Part shown: in pieces, positions 55,428 through 64,000 of the stretch
Numbering within the stretch: position 1 is the first letter of the stretch
How the letters are laid out: every line of letters begins with the position of its first letter
Assembly (NCBI GenBank): GCA_963763085.1
Contig: CAVXNB010000004.1
Coordinates: forward strand, 620,001-684,000
Direction: 5' to 3'
DNA length: 64,000 nt
DNA from: CAVXNB01 sp963763085
GTDB lineage: Bacteria > Actinomycetota > Acidimicrobiia > Acidimicrobiales > Bog-793
Notes under the pieces: generated by a model
The model's input: only the letters and a program-made list of their open reading frames with translations
Told to the model about the DNA's origin: nothing
The model's database searches: none
Translations under genes and position numbers: made by a program

Positions 55428-58365
55428 ATGGCGCCCAGGGATCCGGCACCGCATCCACGGGCGGGTGGGTCCTTCGGCTGGCCGCTGATCGGGCGCGACG
55501 AGGAGCTCGAGTTCCTCCGGAGCGCCCGCCGGCGACGTCCTCCTGCGGGCGTCGTCGTGAGCGGCCTGCCGGGCGTCGGGAAGTCCCGGCTCATGTCGGC
55601 GGCGCTCGAAGCGGCCCGCGAGGAGGGCTGGGGGGTGTTGCGCATCTCGGCCAGCGCCGGCCTGAAGGGGGTTGCGTTCGCCCCTTTCCGCAGTGTCGTC
55701 GCGCTGCCGTGGACGAGGGACCTCGGCGAGCTCGCCGCCGCGCTCGAGGATGCGATCGCCTTGCTGGGCGGAGACAAGGGAGCCTGATGCTCGCAGTGGA
55801 CGACGGACAGGACCTCGACGATGCCTCCGCAGGCTTCGTCCATCATCTCGCCGGCGTCGGATCCGCCGTCGCGCTCGTGACGCTGCGATCGGGCGCCGAC
55901 CGGCCGGGCGCGCTCGACGGCGGCTCTGGAAGGACGGGCTCGCGGAGCGTGTCGAGCTGGAGGGGCTCTCCCGCCGGGAGACGAGTGAGCTCGTGACAGC
56001 GGTGCTCGGTGCGACCGTCGAGGAGGCGACGGTCGAACGAATCTGGCAGCTGACCGACGGGAATCCGCTCTACGTGCGCGAAGTGCTGCTCTCGACCCGC
56101 GAGACCGGTGCCCTGCGGTCGTGCGAAGGAGTCTGGTGCTGGCGCGGGGCGTTCACGACGGGCGTGCGGCTCGGTGAGATCGTCGCCGAGCGGCTCGGCC
56201 GGCTAGAGCCTGACGAGCTCACGGCGGTAGAGCTCCTGTCGGTGGCGAGATCCCTGTCGTCCGAGCTCCTGGCCTCGCTGACAGGGGCGGCCTCGCTCGA
56301 GCGGCTCGAGTCGTGGGCGCTCGTCGTCGTGGAGCGCTCCGGGCGGCGCGTCGAGGTGAGCCTTGCCCACCCGCTCTACGGTGAGGTGCTCCGCGCCGGC
56401 ATGCCGGCGCTACGAGCTCAGTCCACCCGCCGGCTCCTCACGAATGCGCTCCAGAGAACCGGGGCGCTCCGCTCGGGCGACCGCGTCAACCTCGCCCTGT
56501 GGGCTCTGGACGGCGACATCGAGGTCGACCCGGTGACGCTCAGCCAGGTGGCCGAGGTCGTGCTCTGGCACCCCGGTCAGGAGATCTCGGACCGCCTGGA
56601 GGACATCCTGGCCGGCACGATCGCACGATCGCGCCCGCAGGAACGGTCCATCTCCCAGGGTGACCCCAAGCTCGCGGTCCGCCTCGCCCGAGCCGGCTTC
56701 GAGTCCTCGGGCACGGTCGCGGCCGGCGCCACGCTCGCGACGACGCTCTGCTGGGCCGGCGAGACGACCGAGGCCGCCCAAGTTCTCGGAGATCTCCGTG
56801 CGATCGCTGCTGGCCGGCGACGACCAGGTCCGGCTGGCAGTCGCGCTCGCCGAGGTGACGTTCTGGGGCGAGCACCGCTACGAGGACGCCATCGCAGTCC
56901 TCACCGAGGCAGCCGCCGACGCCGTCGACGGCACCGACCCGTCGCTGCTGGCCAGACTCACCGAGAAGCTGGCCGGCTTCGAGCTCAACACGGTCCGGGC
57001 GTCCGCGGCGCTCGCGCACGCCGAGCAGGCGGCGGTGCTCGAGGGCGAAGAGCTCGCGGCGAGCCTCGCCGCACCCGCCGCCGCGGCGAGCCTCGCCCAT
57101 CTCGGGCGCTGCGAAGAAGCTCTCGAGCTCATCGACCGGGCGCTGCCGGTCGCCTTCGCGCGTGGCCGTCACTCGATGGAGGTTCCCCAGCTTCTCTTCG
57201 CCCGCACCGGCGCGCTTGCCCGTGCGGGAAGGCTCGAAGAGGCTCGCGAGCTGGCCGAGACCTGCCAGCAGGTCGCTCTCTCCATCGACTCGCGAGACGG
57301 CACGGCGCTGTTCGGGGTGTCGATGGCCGAGGCACTGCTGCGACAGGGCCGGCCGGCGAGCGCATCGCGGTCCGTTCCGGGACGCCGTCGGGCTGTTCCA
57401 GGACCGTGACCTGTTCGGCTACCTGCCGTGGGCTCTCGCCGGCCTCTCGAGAGCGCGGGCGCTGCTCGGCGACGAGGAGGGAGCGGCGCTCGTGTTGGCG
57501 GATGGGGATCTCGCTGCCACCGGCACCAGGTACTTCGACGTCTGGCGCTTCGACGCGCGGAGCGCCCTCGAGCGCCTTGCGGGCCGCGACTCCGACGTGC
57601 TCGAGTCCGCACGCTCGGGCGCCGACTGGGCCCGGAGCGCCGGCATGCCGGTCGAGGAGGCGTTGCTGCTTCACGCTCAGGTTCGGATCGCTCCGGCTCC
57701 GGAGTTGGCCGCCCGGCTGGCCGAGCTCACGCACCTGACCGACAGCAACCTCGTGAGCCTGCTCGCCCGCCACGCGGAGGCCTGCTACCGGTCCGACCCC
57801 GACGTGCTCTTGGCGGTGAGCGGTGGACTCGCGAGCTGCACGGCCCTGTTCGCCGCCGCTGAGGCCGCTGCAGGCGCCGCGGCGCTCTACGAGCACCGTC
57901 ACCTTGACCGGGCGGCGCGTACCGCGACCCGGATGGCGCTCGACCATCTCGAGTCATTGCGAGGGGGCGAGGTCCTCTCTTCTCGACCGGCTCGTGGTGC
58001 CCGCCGGGCTGACGAGGCGGGAATTCGAGGTCGCGACGCTTGCCGGCGCCGGTCGTTCGAGCAAGGAGATCGGCGTCCGGCTCCATTTGTCCACGCGCAC
58101 CATCGACAGTCACCTCTACCGGGCCTACACCAAGCTCGGCGTGACGAGCCGGGTGGAGCTCGGCGCGGCGCTGCGCGTCGGACCGGGCCTTCAGGCAGCC
58201 ATGGCCGCCAGGGCGAGGGTCCGGGGCCCGGTGACCGAAGCGACGATCTCAGTAGGGATTACTGAAGACGCCGGCCACTTGCTTTCCTACTCTCGAAACG
58301 GTGGACCGGGCGACCGCCATCGAACAGCTTTCACCCCTGCACGCCGTCGTGGTCCGGCTGCGTGA
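55428..58365 (+). pseudogene. LuxR-family (LAL/MalT-like) AAA transcription regulator, five frameshifts
   Basis: Large ATP-binding LuxR regulator. ATG 55428 with GGTGAGGAG upstream. The N-terminal ATPase has Walker A 'VVSGLPGVGKSRLMSAALEAA' and Walker B 'LMLAVDDGQDLDD', then a TPR-like middle ('ALAHAEQAAVLEGEELAAS', 'LFQDRDLFGYLPWAL') and a C-terminal HTH 'LTRREFEVATLAGAGRSSKEIGVRLHLSTRTIDSHLYRAYTKLGV' (about 58010-58150). Frame changes near 55785, 55925, 56800, 57360 and 57975 break it. The last frame runs through to 58365, over the small gene's promoter, so the true stop is probably earlier. It is divergent to the operon and most likely controls it. Confidence 0.65.
58250..58293 (+). promoter_or_regulatory. 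Second operator plus promoter, for the small gene at 58301
   Basis: Dyad CAGTAGGGATTACTG (58250-58264), then AAGACG (58265-58270), 17-bp spacer, -10 TACTCT (58288-58293), 7 bases, GTG 58301. 19 of 21 bases of the dyad plus -35 match the copy at 55244-55264. Confidence 0.75.
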
Positions 58366-58486
58366 CGAGGGAGAGGACGTCCACGTCATCGCCGTGGCCC
58401 TTGCCATCGACGACGATCAGGTCCCGACGCTGCTCGAGATCGCCGACGCGAAGCTGACGAGGCTGATCGACGGCCGGCAGGCCTGA
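58301..58486 (+). CDS. Small HTH-like protein (sigma region-4-like), 61 residues
   Basis: Small protein 'LSPLHAVVVRLRDEGEDVHVIAVALAIDDDQVPTLLEIADAKLTRLI', like short actinobacterial proteins related to sigma-70 region 4 or small helix-turn-helix proteins. The GTG at 58301 fits its promoter exactly. Its regulation by the same site as the four-gene operon suggests a common function. No DNA-contact residues can be assigned. Confidence 0.6.
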   Translation: MDRATAIEQLSPLHAVVVRLRDEGEDVHVIAVALAIDDDQVPTLLEIADAKLTRLIDGRQA

Positions 58487-58539
58487 GGCCGGCGGCTCAG
58501 AGGGCTCGGCGGGCGCCTCCCGACCCCGGCCGCCGGCCG

Positions 58540-58556
58540 GCCGCCGGGCCGGCGGC
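58540..58556. repeat. Palindrome GCCGCCGG-G-CCGGCGGC, second copy
   Basis: Same 8-bp stem element as at 45441-45457, with further GGCCGGCC units upstream (58526-58540). It lies between the small gene and the M48 gene. Confidence 0.5.
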
Positions 58557-58597
58557 TACCGAAGTGAGAGACTTCCGCCAACGGAAGGCGGCCAGCC

Positions 58598-59611
58598 ATG
58601 CCTATATCTACGGCCCTCAGGTACCCGGACATCAGCGCCCAGGGATTCGCCCATCCCGCCGACCGGGCTGCGGCGGCAGCGCTGCATTCGGTGCCGATGC
58701 TCGACAAGATCATCAACAAGCTCAATGAGGTCAGCTACGAGCGCAAGTACCGCCAGCTGATGCTCGGGAACGCCGTCCGGCTCGGCGAGGACCAGCTGCC
58801 CGACGTGTGGGCCCTGCAGCGCCAATGCGCCAACACCTTCGACATTGCAATCTGCCCGCGTCTGTACGTGACCCAGGCGCCGGTCGGCAACGCACTCACC
58901 ATCGGATCGAACGAGCCCATGACGCTGATCTCGTCCGGGTTGGCGGCGTCGTTTGACAGAGACGAGCTTCACGCGGTCCTCGCGCACGAGATGGGTCATG
59001 TGCTGGCGGACCATGTCGGCTTCACGACCTCGTTCGAGCTCGTGAAGCTCATCATGGCGAAGGTCTTCCGCGGCGCCCCGCTCGCCGGCCTGCCGATGAT
59101 GGCCCTCTACCTGGCGCTCCTCGAGTGGTCGAGGGCGGCAGAGCTGACCGCGGACCGGGCGAGCGCGCTCGGGACCGGCGACCCGCTCCTGACGTGCCGC
59201 ACCTTGATGCGCATGGCGGGCGGACCTGTGCCCGGGCTGAACCTCGACGCGTTCATCACCCAGGCAACCGAGTACGAGGGGGTGGGGGATCCGTTCGCGC
59301 GGTACTCACGTTTCTGGGAGGAGATCGGTGCGACCCATCCGTTCCCCGTGCGCCGGGTCCGGGAGCTGGTCGAGTGGGTGGCTTCCGGCGAGTTCGACCG
59401 GCAGCGCTCCGGCGGGTACCTGAGGCGCGGCCAGGCGCCGCCGCCCTCGGCGGAGTTCGACGTGGCGTTCAAGTACTACAAGGTACGTTTCTCGAAGATG
59501 GTCGAACGAGTTGGCGGAGGGGTACAGCAGGTCGTGAACCGCTTCGCGACCTGGCTGGACACCGATGGCCCGAACGGCGACGTCGCCGGGGACGCCGGCT
59601 TCGAAGGCTGA
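58598..59611 (+). CDS. M48 family metallopeptidase
   Basis: Zinc peptidase of 337 residues. The HEMGH motif is at 130-134 with the third zinc ligand Glu182 in 'AELTADRAS'. Short hydrophobic parts follow ('AGLPMMALYLALLEW'), perhaps membrane-associated, but there is no N-terminal signal. It resembles HtpX/BepA-like M48 enzymes with a role in protein quality control. ATG at 58598 with GGAAGG. The C-terminus is low in conservation. Confidence 0.82.
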   Translation: MPISTALRYPDISAQGFAHPADRAAAAALHSVPMLDKIINKLNEVSYERKYRQLMLGNAVRLGEDQLPDVWALQRQCANTFDIAICPRLYVTQAPVGNALTIGSNEPMTLISSGLAASFDRDELHAVLAHEMGHVLADHVGFTTSFELVKLIMAKVFRGAPLAGLPMMALYLALLEWSRAAELTADRASALGTGDPLLTCRTLMRMAGGPVPGLNLDAFITQATEYEGVGDPFARYSRFWEEIGATHPFPVRRVRELVEWVASGEFDRQRSGGYLRRGQAPPPSAEFDVAFKYYKVRFSKMVERVGGGVQQVVNRFATWLDTDGPNGDVAGDAGFEG

Positions 59612-59618
59612 CCGCAGC

Positions 59619-60971
59619 TCAGGTCAGGAACGAGCGCGGGAGCGCCTCGAACATCTCGGCGGACATCGCCAGCGACTCGACGTCGACCCTCTCGTCGTCG
59701 CCGTGGAACATCGACAGGAACTGCTCGAAACTCAGCCGGTCCGAGAACATCCCAAAGCCGTACGCGACCGACCCGCGCCGGCGGAAGAACCGAGCGTCCG
59801 TGGCGCCGGCGGTGAAGAACGGGACGCTCTCGGCTCCGGGGTGGAACCGGTGCACCATGGCGTCGAGCTCGTCCCAGAGCGGCGTCCCGACCGGCGACTC
59901 GCTCGAGGGGTCGTCGTGAGCCGAGAGGATCTCCACCTTGTCGCCCAGGTCGCCGATGGCTTCGGCGAGGAGGGAGCGCACGTCGGCCTCGGTCTGACCG
60001 GGCAGCGTCCGTACGTCGAGCTCGATATCGACCTGATCCGGGATCACGTTGATCTTCGTGCCGCCGTGGACGATCGTCGGCGCGACCGTCATGTGAGTAC
60101 ACGCGTGCGCCTGTCGGGCCAGCCCTAGATCGGGCAGCGTCTCGCAGAGCTCGTCGATCGCGCTCGGGTCGAGCAGCAGCCCGCTCAGCTCCTCCCCGAG
60201 CGCCATCCCCTCCACGAAACTACGCCACGCGCCATGCATCATCGCCGCCGGCCTGAATTCCGCCAGGCGCCGGACGACCTCGGCGGCGGTGACGAGCGCG
60301 TTGTCGGTGCGGAGCGGCGTCGAGGCGTGGCCCGCTTCGCCCCGCACGCGGACACTGCACCAGCAGCTTCCCTTCTCACCGACGAGGATCGGCAGACGCC
60401 GGCCGCCCGGCGTCTCGATGGGGATGCCGCCCGACTCGGTGATGACGTAGTCGGCGCCGACGGCGGCGGCAGCGTGCTCGGTGAGCCAGCCGGCGCCGTG
60501 GGAGCCGAGGGCCTCCTCGTCGGCGACGGCGGCCAGGATGAGGCTGCCCTTCGGACGGAACCCGCTCCGGGCGAGGCGCTGGAACGCGACAGCCATCGAG
60601 GCGGTGATGTTCAGCATGTCGATGGCGCCTCTCCCCCAGACCTCCCCGTCGACGAGGTCGGCCGCGAACGGGTCGCGGCTCCACGTCTCGGCGTTGGCCG
60701 GCACCACATCGGTGTGCCCGAGGTAGCAGAGCGCCGGTGCGTCCGGATCGCTTCCCTCTATCCGCGCCACGAGCGAACCGCGGCCGGGGAGCGGTTCGTA
60801 CATCTCGAGGTCGCAGCCAGTCCCTTCGAGCTCCGACCGAAGCAGTTCGGCGTTCGCGACCTCGTGACCGGAGGCGTCGCTGCCGTCGTTGACACAACCA
60901 TTGCGGATCATCTGCTGCAGGAGGTCGACCACCTCCGGGTCTCGTGTGCCGGCGCCGGCGCTCTCAGTCAT
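59619..60971 (-). CDS. M20 family metallopeptidase (ArgE/DapE/carboxypeptidase-like)
   Basis: Zinc-dependent amidohydrolase of 450 residues. Metal and catalytic residues are in 'YLGHTDVVPANAETW' (His, Asp), 'WGRGAIDMLN' (Asp), 'AVADEEALGSHGAG' (Glu-Glu), and the dimer domain 'VRVRGEAGHASTPLRTDNAL' with His. C-terminal 'PFFTAGATDARFFR' includes the last metal ligand region. ATG at 60971 overlaps the GNAT stop by 8 bases. The substrate is unknown. It is probably co-transcribed with the GNAT gene. Confidence 0.9.
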   Translation of the reverse strand: MTESAGAGTRDPEVVDLLQQMIRNGCVNDGSDASGHEVANAELLRSELEGTGCDLEMYEPLPGRGSLVARIEGSDPDAPALCYLGHTDVVPANAETWSRDPFAADLVDGEVWGRGAIDMLNITASMAVAFQRLARSGFRPKGSLILAAVADEEALGSHGAGWLTEHAAAAVGADYVITESGGIPIETPGGRRLPILVGEKGSCWCSVRVRGEAGHASTPLRTDNALVTAAEVVRRLAEFRPAAMMHGAWRSFVEGMALGEELSGLLLDPSAIDELCETLPDLGLARQAHACTHMTVAPTIVHGGTKINVIPDQVDIELDVRTLPGQTEADVRSLLAEAIGDLGDKVEILSAHDDPSSESPVGTPLWDELDAMVHRFHPGAESVPFFTAGATDARFFRRRGSVAYGFGMFSDRLSFEQFLSMFHGDDERVDVESLAMSAEMFEALPRSFLT

Positions 60972-61524
60972 GGCCACCTTCCGTGTCGACAATCCTCCAC
61001 ATCACCACGTGCGGGCCCAAGGGCGAGTCCCACTGCTCCCCCCAGGTCTGGAAGCCCGCCCGCTCGTAGAAACCGACGGCGGGCACGCGTGCGTTGCACC
61101 ACACCAGGACTCTTCCGATGCCGCGCCCGCCGCCTTCGGCGGCGACGTGAGCCAGGGCGGCCTCGAGAGCGCGCGAGCCGAGGCCCTGGCCGCGCAGGTC
61201 GTCTCGCGTCGCCATGTACCGCAGGCGCCACGCCGGCGCGCCGGCGTCCCCGTCGGCCCCGTCGGCGGTGAAGTCCGCCCCGTCCTTCGCCATCGGGGCG
61301 TCGGCCCGCAGCACCGTGGCCGTGCCGACGACCGAGCCCGTGGCGCGGTCGATGACGCCGAACGTCGCCGACTCCGGGTCGTCGTCTCCCGGGGCGGCGA
61401 CCTCGTCAATCGTCTGGTGCGGTCTGAGGACGGCCTGGCGCAGGGGATAGCTCGCAGCGACCGGGATCCGTTCGACGTCGACCTCCACGACGCCGAGCGT
61501 ACCGATCGGCGCGGGTGCGAACAT
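60964..61524 (-). CDS. GNAT-family N-acetyltransferase
   Basis: Acetyl-CoA-dependent acetyltransferase of up to 186 residues. The CoA-binding stretch 'MATRDDLRGQGLGSRALEAALAH' is the RxxGxG signature, and the C-terminal 'NARVPAVGFYERAGFQTWGE' is the usual GNAT ending. The ATG at 61524 is 5 bases from the divergent methyltransferase start. A later GTG (61488) is possible. Substrate unknown. Confidence 0.85.
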   Translation of the reverse strand: MFAPAPIGTLGVVEVDVERIPVAASYPLRQAVLRPHQTIDEVAAPGDDDPESATFGVIDRATGSVVGTATVLRADAPMAKDGADFTADGADGDAGAPAWRLRYMATRDDLRGQGLGSRALEAALAHVAAEGGGRGIGRVLVWCNARVPAVGFYERAGFQTWGEQWDSPLGPHVVMWRIVDTEGGHD

Positions 61525-61529
61525 GAGGC

Positions 61530-62279
61530 GTGTCCGTGCATCGTCAGGTCACCGGATTCGCGAAGTCCACCGAGGCCTACGAGCGAGGTCGCCCGGGCTA
61601 TCCGCCCGAGATCGCCGACTGGATCGTCGAGGTCGGCGGGTTGGCGCCGGGACGCGTCGTGGTCGACCTGGCGGCCGGTACGGGCAAGCTGACCCGCCAG
61701 CTCGTCGCGAGCGGCGCCGAGGTCATCGCCGTAGAGCCGCTCGACGAGATGCGCTCGGCGCTCGCCGACATTGTTCCCGGCGTGCGATGCGTCGCCGGCA
61801 CCGCCGAGGCGACGACGCTTCCGAGCGAGTCCGCCGATGTCGTCACCGTCGCCCAGGCGTTCCACTGGTTCGCACGCGAGAGCGCGCTCGCTGAGATCGG
61901 GCGCGTGCTGCGAAGCGATGGCCTGCTCGTCCTGGTGTGGAACCGCCGCGACATGAGCCAACCGATCCAGGCCGAGATCAGCCGGATCATCGAGCCTTAC
62001 AGGTCGGGCACGCCCTCACACGCCTCGGGGAGGTGGAGGGCGGTCATGGAGGAGACGGCCCGTTTCGAGATGGTGGGGGAGCTGCACGTCAGTTCCGAGC
62101 AGATCGTCGATCGTCTCGGGCTGATCGATCGCGTCGGCTCGATCAGCTTCGTGGCGAACCTTCCCGACGAGGTTCGCTCGTCTGCGCTGGCCAGGATCGG
62201 CGAGCTCATGACCGGCGAGCCCGCGACCGTCTCACTTCGTTACACCACCGACGCCTACGCGTACCGCCCTGCTCACTGA
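61530..62279 (+). CDS. Class I SAM-dependent methyltransferase
   Basis: Methyltransferase of 249 residues. It starts 'FAKSTEAYERGRPGYPPEIADWIVE', with motif I 'VVDLAAGTGKLTRQL' and 'VIAVEPLDEMR', then 'AQAFHWF' (motif V/VI), all typical of the Methyltransf_11/25 group. GTG at 61530 is divergent to GNAT. Its 3' end overlaps the S51 gene on the other strand by 7 bases. Substrate unknown. Confidence 0.85.
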   Translation: MSVHRQVTGFAKSTEAYERGRPGYPPEIADWIVEVGGLAPGRVVVDLAAGTGKLTRQLVASGAEVIAVEPLDEMRSALADIVPGVRCVAGTAEATTLPSESADVVTVAQAFHWFARESALAEIGRVLRSDGLLVLVWNRRDMSQPIQAEISRIIEPYRSGTPSHASGRWRAVMEETARFEMVGELHVSSEQIVDRLGLIDRVGSISFVANLPDEVRSSALARIGELMTGEPATVSLRYTTDAYAYRPAH

Positions 62280-63010
62280 GGCGCGGCCGCTGGAAGCTCC
62301 AGGGTCTCGCCGGCGCTGAACCCAGTCCGGCTGCCGTCGGCGTCGATGCGCCAGGCCGACCGATTTCCGCGCACGGTGAAGGCGCCGTTGCCCGTCACGA
62401 GGGCGGTCTCCTCGTCGATGCCGACGAGCACGGCATCGGGCGGGGTGCGGGCGAGCATGCTCTCGACGAGGCCCGGGACCCAATGCTCGATCCGGTCGAA
62501 GTGCGGCAGCACGACGAGCTGTGGCACCACGGCGAGGCCATCGCCCGGATACCGCCCGGGATGCGCGAAGTCGTCGGCGATCAGGCTCAGCGCACACGCC
62601 CCGGCGGAGCAGCCGGCGAGCGAGGCGCCCGAACGCCAGGCCTCGAGGATCGCCTGCCAGACGAGCGTGCCGGCGAGCGTGTGGGCCAGGTAGCCCGGAT
62701 TACCGCCGGAGAGGTACACGAGTCCCGCCCCCGCCACCTGCGAAGCGAGCTCCGGTCGCTGGGCGTCCTCCCGGTCCAGTACTTCGAGCGGGACCGGCTC
62801 GACGCCCATGGCTGTGTAGTGCGCCATGCCGAGGTCGATCCAATACCTCACGCGCTCCCCGCCCTCCTCCGCGGCGGCGGTCGGGAGGAAGACGGCGCGT
62901 TGCGGGCGCCCGGCGAGCAGCTCGGCGTCGACGGCGACCATCACATCGAGAAACTCACCGCTTCCCACCAACGCCACCCGCCCCGCCCCCGTCGTCTCGC
63001 CCACGATCAC
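62273..63010 (-). CDS. Peptidase S51-like (cyanophycinase/dipeptidase E family)
   Basis: Class I glutamine amidotransferase-like fold of 245 residues. The nucleophile elbow is 'AGCSAGACALS' with Ser, and 'LVGIDEETALV' with the likely charge residues follows. 'VYLSGGNPGYLAHTL' and 'FLPTAAAEEGGE' complete the pattern. Family members are cyanophycinase and peptidase E. No signal peptide. GTG at 63010. No cyanophycin synthetase is near. Confidence 0.82.
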   Translation of the reverse strand: MIVGETTGAGRVALVGSGEFLDVMVAVDAELLAGRPQRAVFLPTAAAEEGGERVRYWIDLGMAHYTAMGVEPVPLEVLDREDAQRPELASQVAGAGLVYLSGGNPGYLAHTLAGTLVWQAILEAWRSGASLAGCSAGACALSLIADDFAHPGRYPGDGLAVVPQLVVLPHFDRIEHWVPGLVESMLARTPPDAVLVGIDEETALVTGNGAFTVRGNRSAWRIDADGSRTGFSAGETLELPAAAPQ

Positions 63011-63051
63011 GGACCTGAGATGGTCGACATCGCCTTTACGCTACTGGTCCG

Positions 63052-64000
63052 GTGATCACCGCCACGGACCTCGAGCTTGCTGCCGGCGGTCGCCAGCTCC
63101 TCGAGCCGGTGACCTTTCAGGTCGCGCCCGGGGACCGGATCGGGCTCGTCGGACGCAACGGCGCCGGCAAGACCACCCTCGCCAAGGTCCTCGCCGGCGA
63201 GTCCCTGCCGGCGGCAGGATCGGTCCGCCGATCGGTGCCCGTTGCCTACCTTCCGCAGGATCCTCGGACCGGTGACCTGACGGTCATCGCACGGGACCGG
63301 ATCCTCGGAGCCCGCGGTCTCGATCGCATCGTCCACGAGCTCCAAGAGGCCCGGACCGAAATGGGACGTGGTGAGGGCGAGGACCAGGACCGCGTCCTCA
63401 GGCGGTACTCGCGGCTCGAGGAGCAATTCCACCTGCTCGGCGGTTGGGCGGCCGAGGCTGAAGCGGGCGCGATCGCGTCCAGCCTGGGACTTCCCGACCG
63501 GGTGCTCGTCCAACCCCTCGGGACGCTCTCGGGTGGCCAGCGTCGCAGGGTGGAGCTGGCCCGCGTGCTGTTCTCGGGCGCGCCCACGCTCATCCTCGAC
63601 GAGCCGACGAACCACCTCGACGCCGACTCGATCGCCTGGCTTCGTAGCTTCCTCCGCTCCCATGACGGCGGCCTGATGGTCATCAGCCACGACGGCGACC
63701 TCCTCGAGTCGGTCGTCAACAAGGTCTTCCACCTCGACGCCACCCGCGGCCAGTTGGACGTGTACCGCCTCGGATGGAAGGCGTATCTCGAGCAGCTCGC
63801 CACCGACGAGCGGCGGCGACGTCGCGAGCGGAGCAACGCCGAGCGCAAAGTCGTCGAGCTGAAGGCGCAGGCCGACCGTATGCGCGCCAAGGCGACCAAG
63901 GCGAAGATGGCCCACAACCTCGATCGTCGGGCGGCGCGCCTGGCCGACGGTCTCGAGGATGTGCGCCGCGCGGACCGGGTGGCGAGGCTGCGTTTTCCTG
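63052..64000 (+). CDS. ABC-F ATP-binding protein (3' end beyond window)
   Basis: First 316 residues of a cytosolic, soluble ABC-F ATPase, which act on ribosomes (translation factors or antibiotic resistance). It has Walker A 'GLVGRNGAGKTTLAKVL', Q-loop 'AYLPQDPRTG', signature 'LSGGQRRRVELARVL', Walker B 'TLILDEPTNHLDADS', and the ABC-F linker with Arg/Lys-rich helix 'ERRRRRERSNAERKVVELKAQADRMRAKATKAKM'. GTG at 63052 is 9 bases after a TACGCT -10. The second ATPase half is missing because the window ends. Confidence 0.92.
   Translation, partial: MITATDLELAAGGRQLLEPVTFQVAPGDRIGLVGRNGAGKTTLAKVLAGESLPAAGSVRRSVPVAYLPQDPRTGDLTVIARDRILGARGLDRIVHELQEARTEMGRGEGEDQDRVLRRYSRLEEQFHLLGGWAAEAEAGAIASSLGLPDRVLVQPLGTLSGGQRRRVELARVLFSGAPTLILDEPTNHLDADSIAWLRSFLRSHDGGLMVISHDGDLLESVVNKVFHLDATRGQLDVYRLGWKAYLEQLATDERRRRRERSNAERKVVELKAQADRMRAKATKAKMAHNLDRRAARLADGLEDVRRADRVARLRFP

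Overview
This 64 kb window is a high-GC chromosomal segment from an actinobacterium. Three things point to class Acidimicrobiia: a CAP-like secreted protein carrying 'GYWLVGANGAVYPFG' repeats, the mycothiol-type DinB/MDMPI and SCP2 proteins, and a PknB-type PASTA kinase beside ligA, gatCAB and ilv genes. This is inference from gene content; there is no rRNA or tRNA gene here to anchor it.

Layout. 1-5 kb: a maltokinase-like protein that lacks a metal-binding Asp, galT, a DUF2269-like membrane protein and a secreted lipoprotein hydrolase. 4.2-17.2 kb: cysteine desulfurase, mnmA, ligA, a PASTA Ser/Thr kinase, an SDR, an MDMPI-type enzyme, an SCP2 protein, an esterase and gatCAB. 17.2-30.9 kb: ilvD, ilvBNC, a nucleoside phosphorylase, a GT2 glycosyltransferase, serC, an aspartate-type aminotransferase, serA, a flavin reductase-like protein and leuA. 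30.9-41.1 kb: leuDC and greA (minus strand), the CAP/repeat protein, a DUF1707 protein, leuB-ilvE-cimA, a conserved hypothetical and an acyl-CoA dehydrogenase. 41.2-45.4 kb: DinB protein, thiolase, ECF sigma and anti-sigma. 45.4-58.4 kb: an accessory block with a four-gene minus-strand operon of mostly unknown large proteins and a divergent LAL-type LuxR regulator. 58.3-64 kb: a small HTH-like protein, M48 and M20 peptidases, GNAT, methyltransferase, S51-like peptidase and a partial ABC-F ATPase.

The window holds nearly all branched-chain amino acid genes (ilvD, ilvBNC, leuA, leuCD, leuB, ilvE) plus cimA, so isoleucine can be made from pyruvate through citramalate. Three transcription units (ilvBNC, leuA, leuB-ilvE-cimA) each begin with a promoter placed 8-11 bases before a tiny ORF rich in or containing Leu/Val/Ile codons, followed by a rho-independent terminator. 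I read these as ribosome-mediated attenuators with leaderless leader peptides.

The most unusual region is 45.4-58.5 kb. A 21-bp element (dyad CAGTAG-N3-TACTG followed by AAGACG) lies exactly 17 bp before a TANNNT -10 and about 30 bp before the GTG of both the four-gene operon and the small gene at 58.3 kb. This makes it a likely operator for the LAL regulator encoded between them. Four of these genes carry many single-base frame breaks, whereas the rest of the window carries about three in total. Two 59-bp copies of a nested palindrome (19.1 and 41.2 kb) and several GC-rich minisatellites mark intergenic regions.
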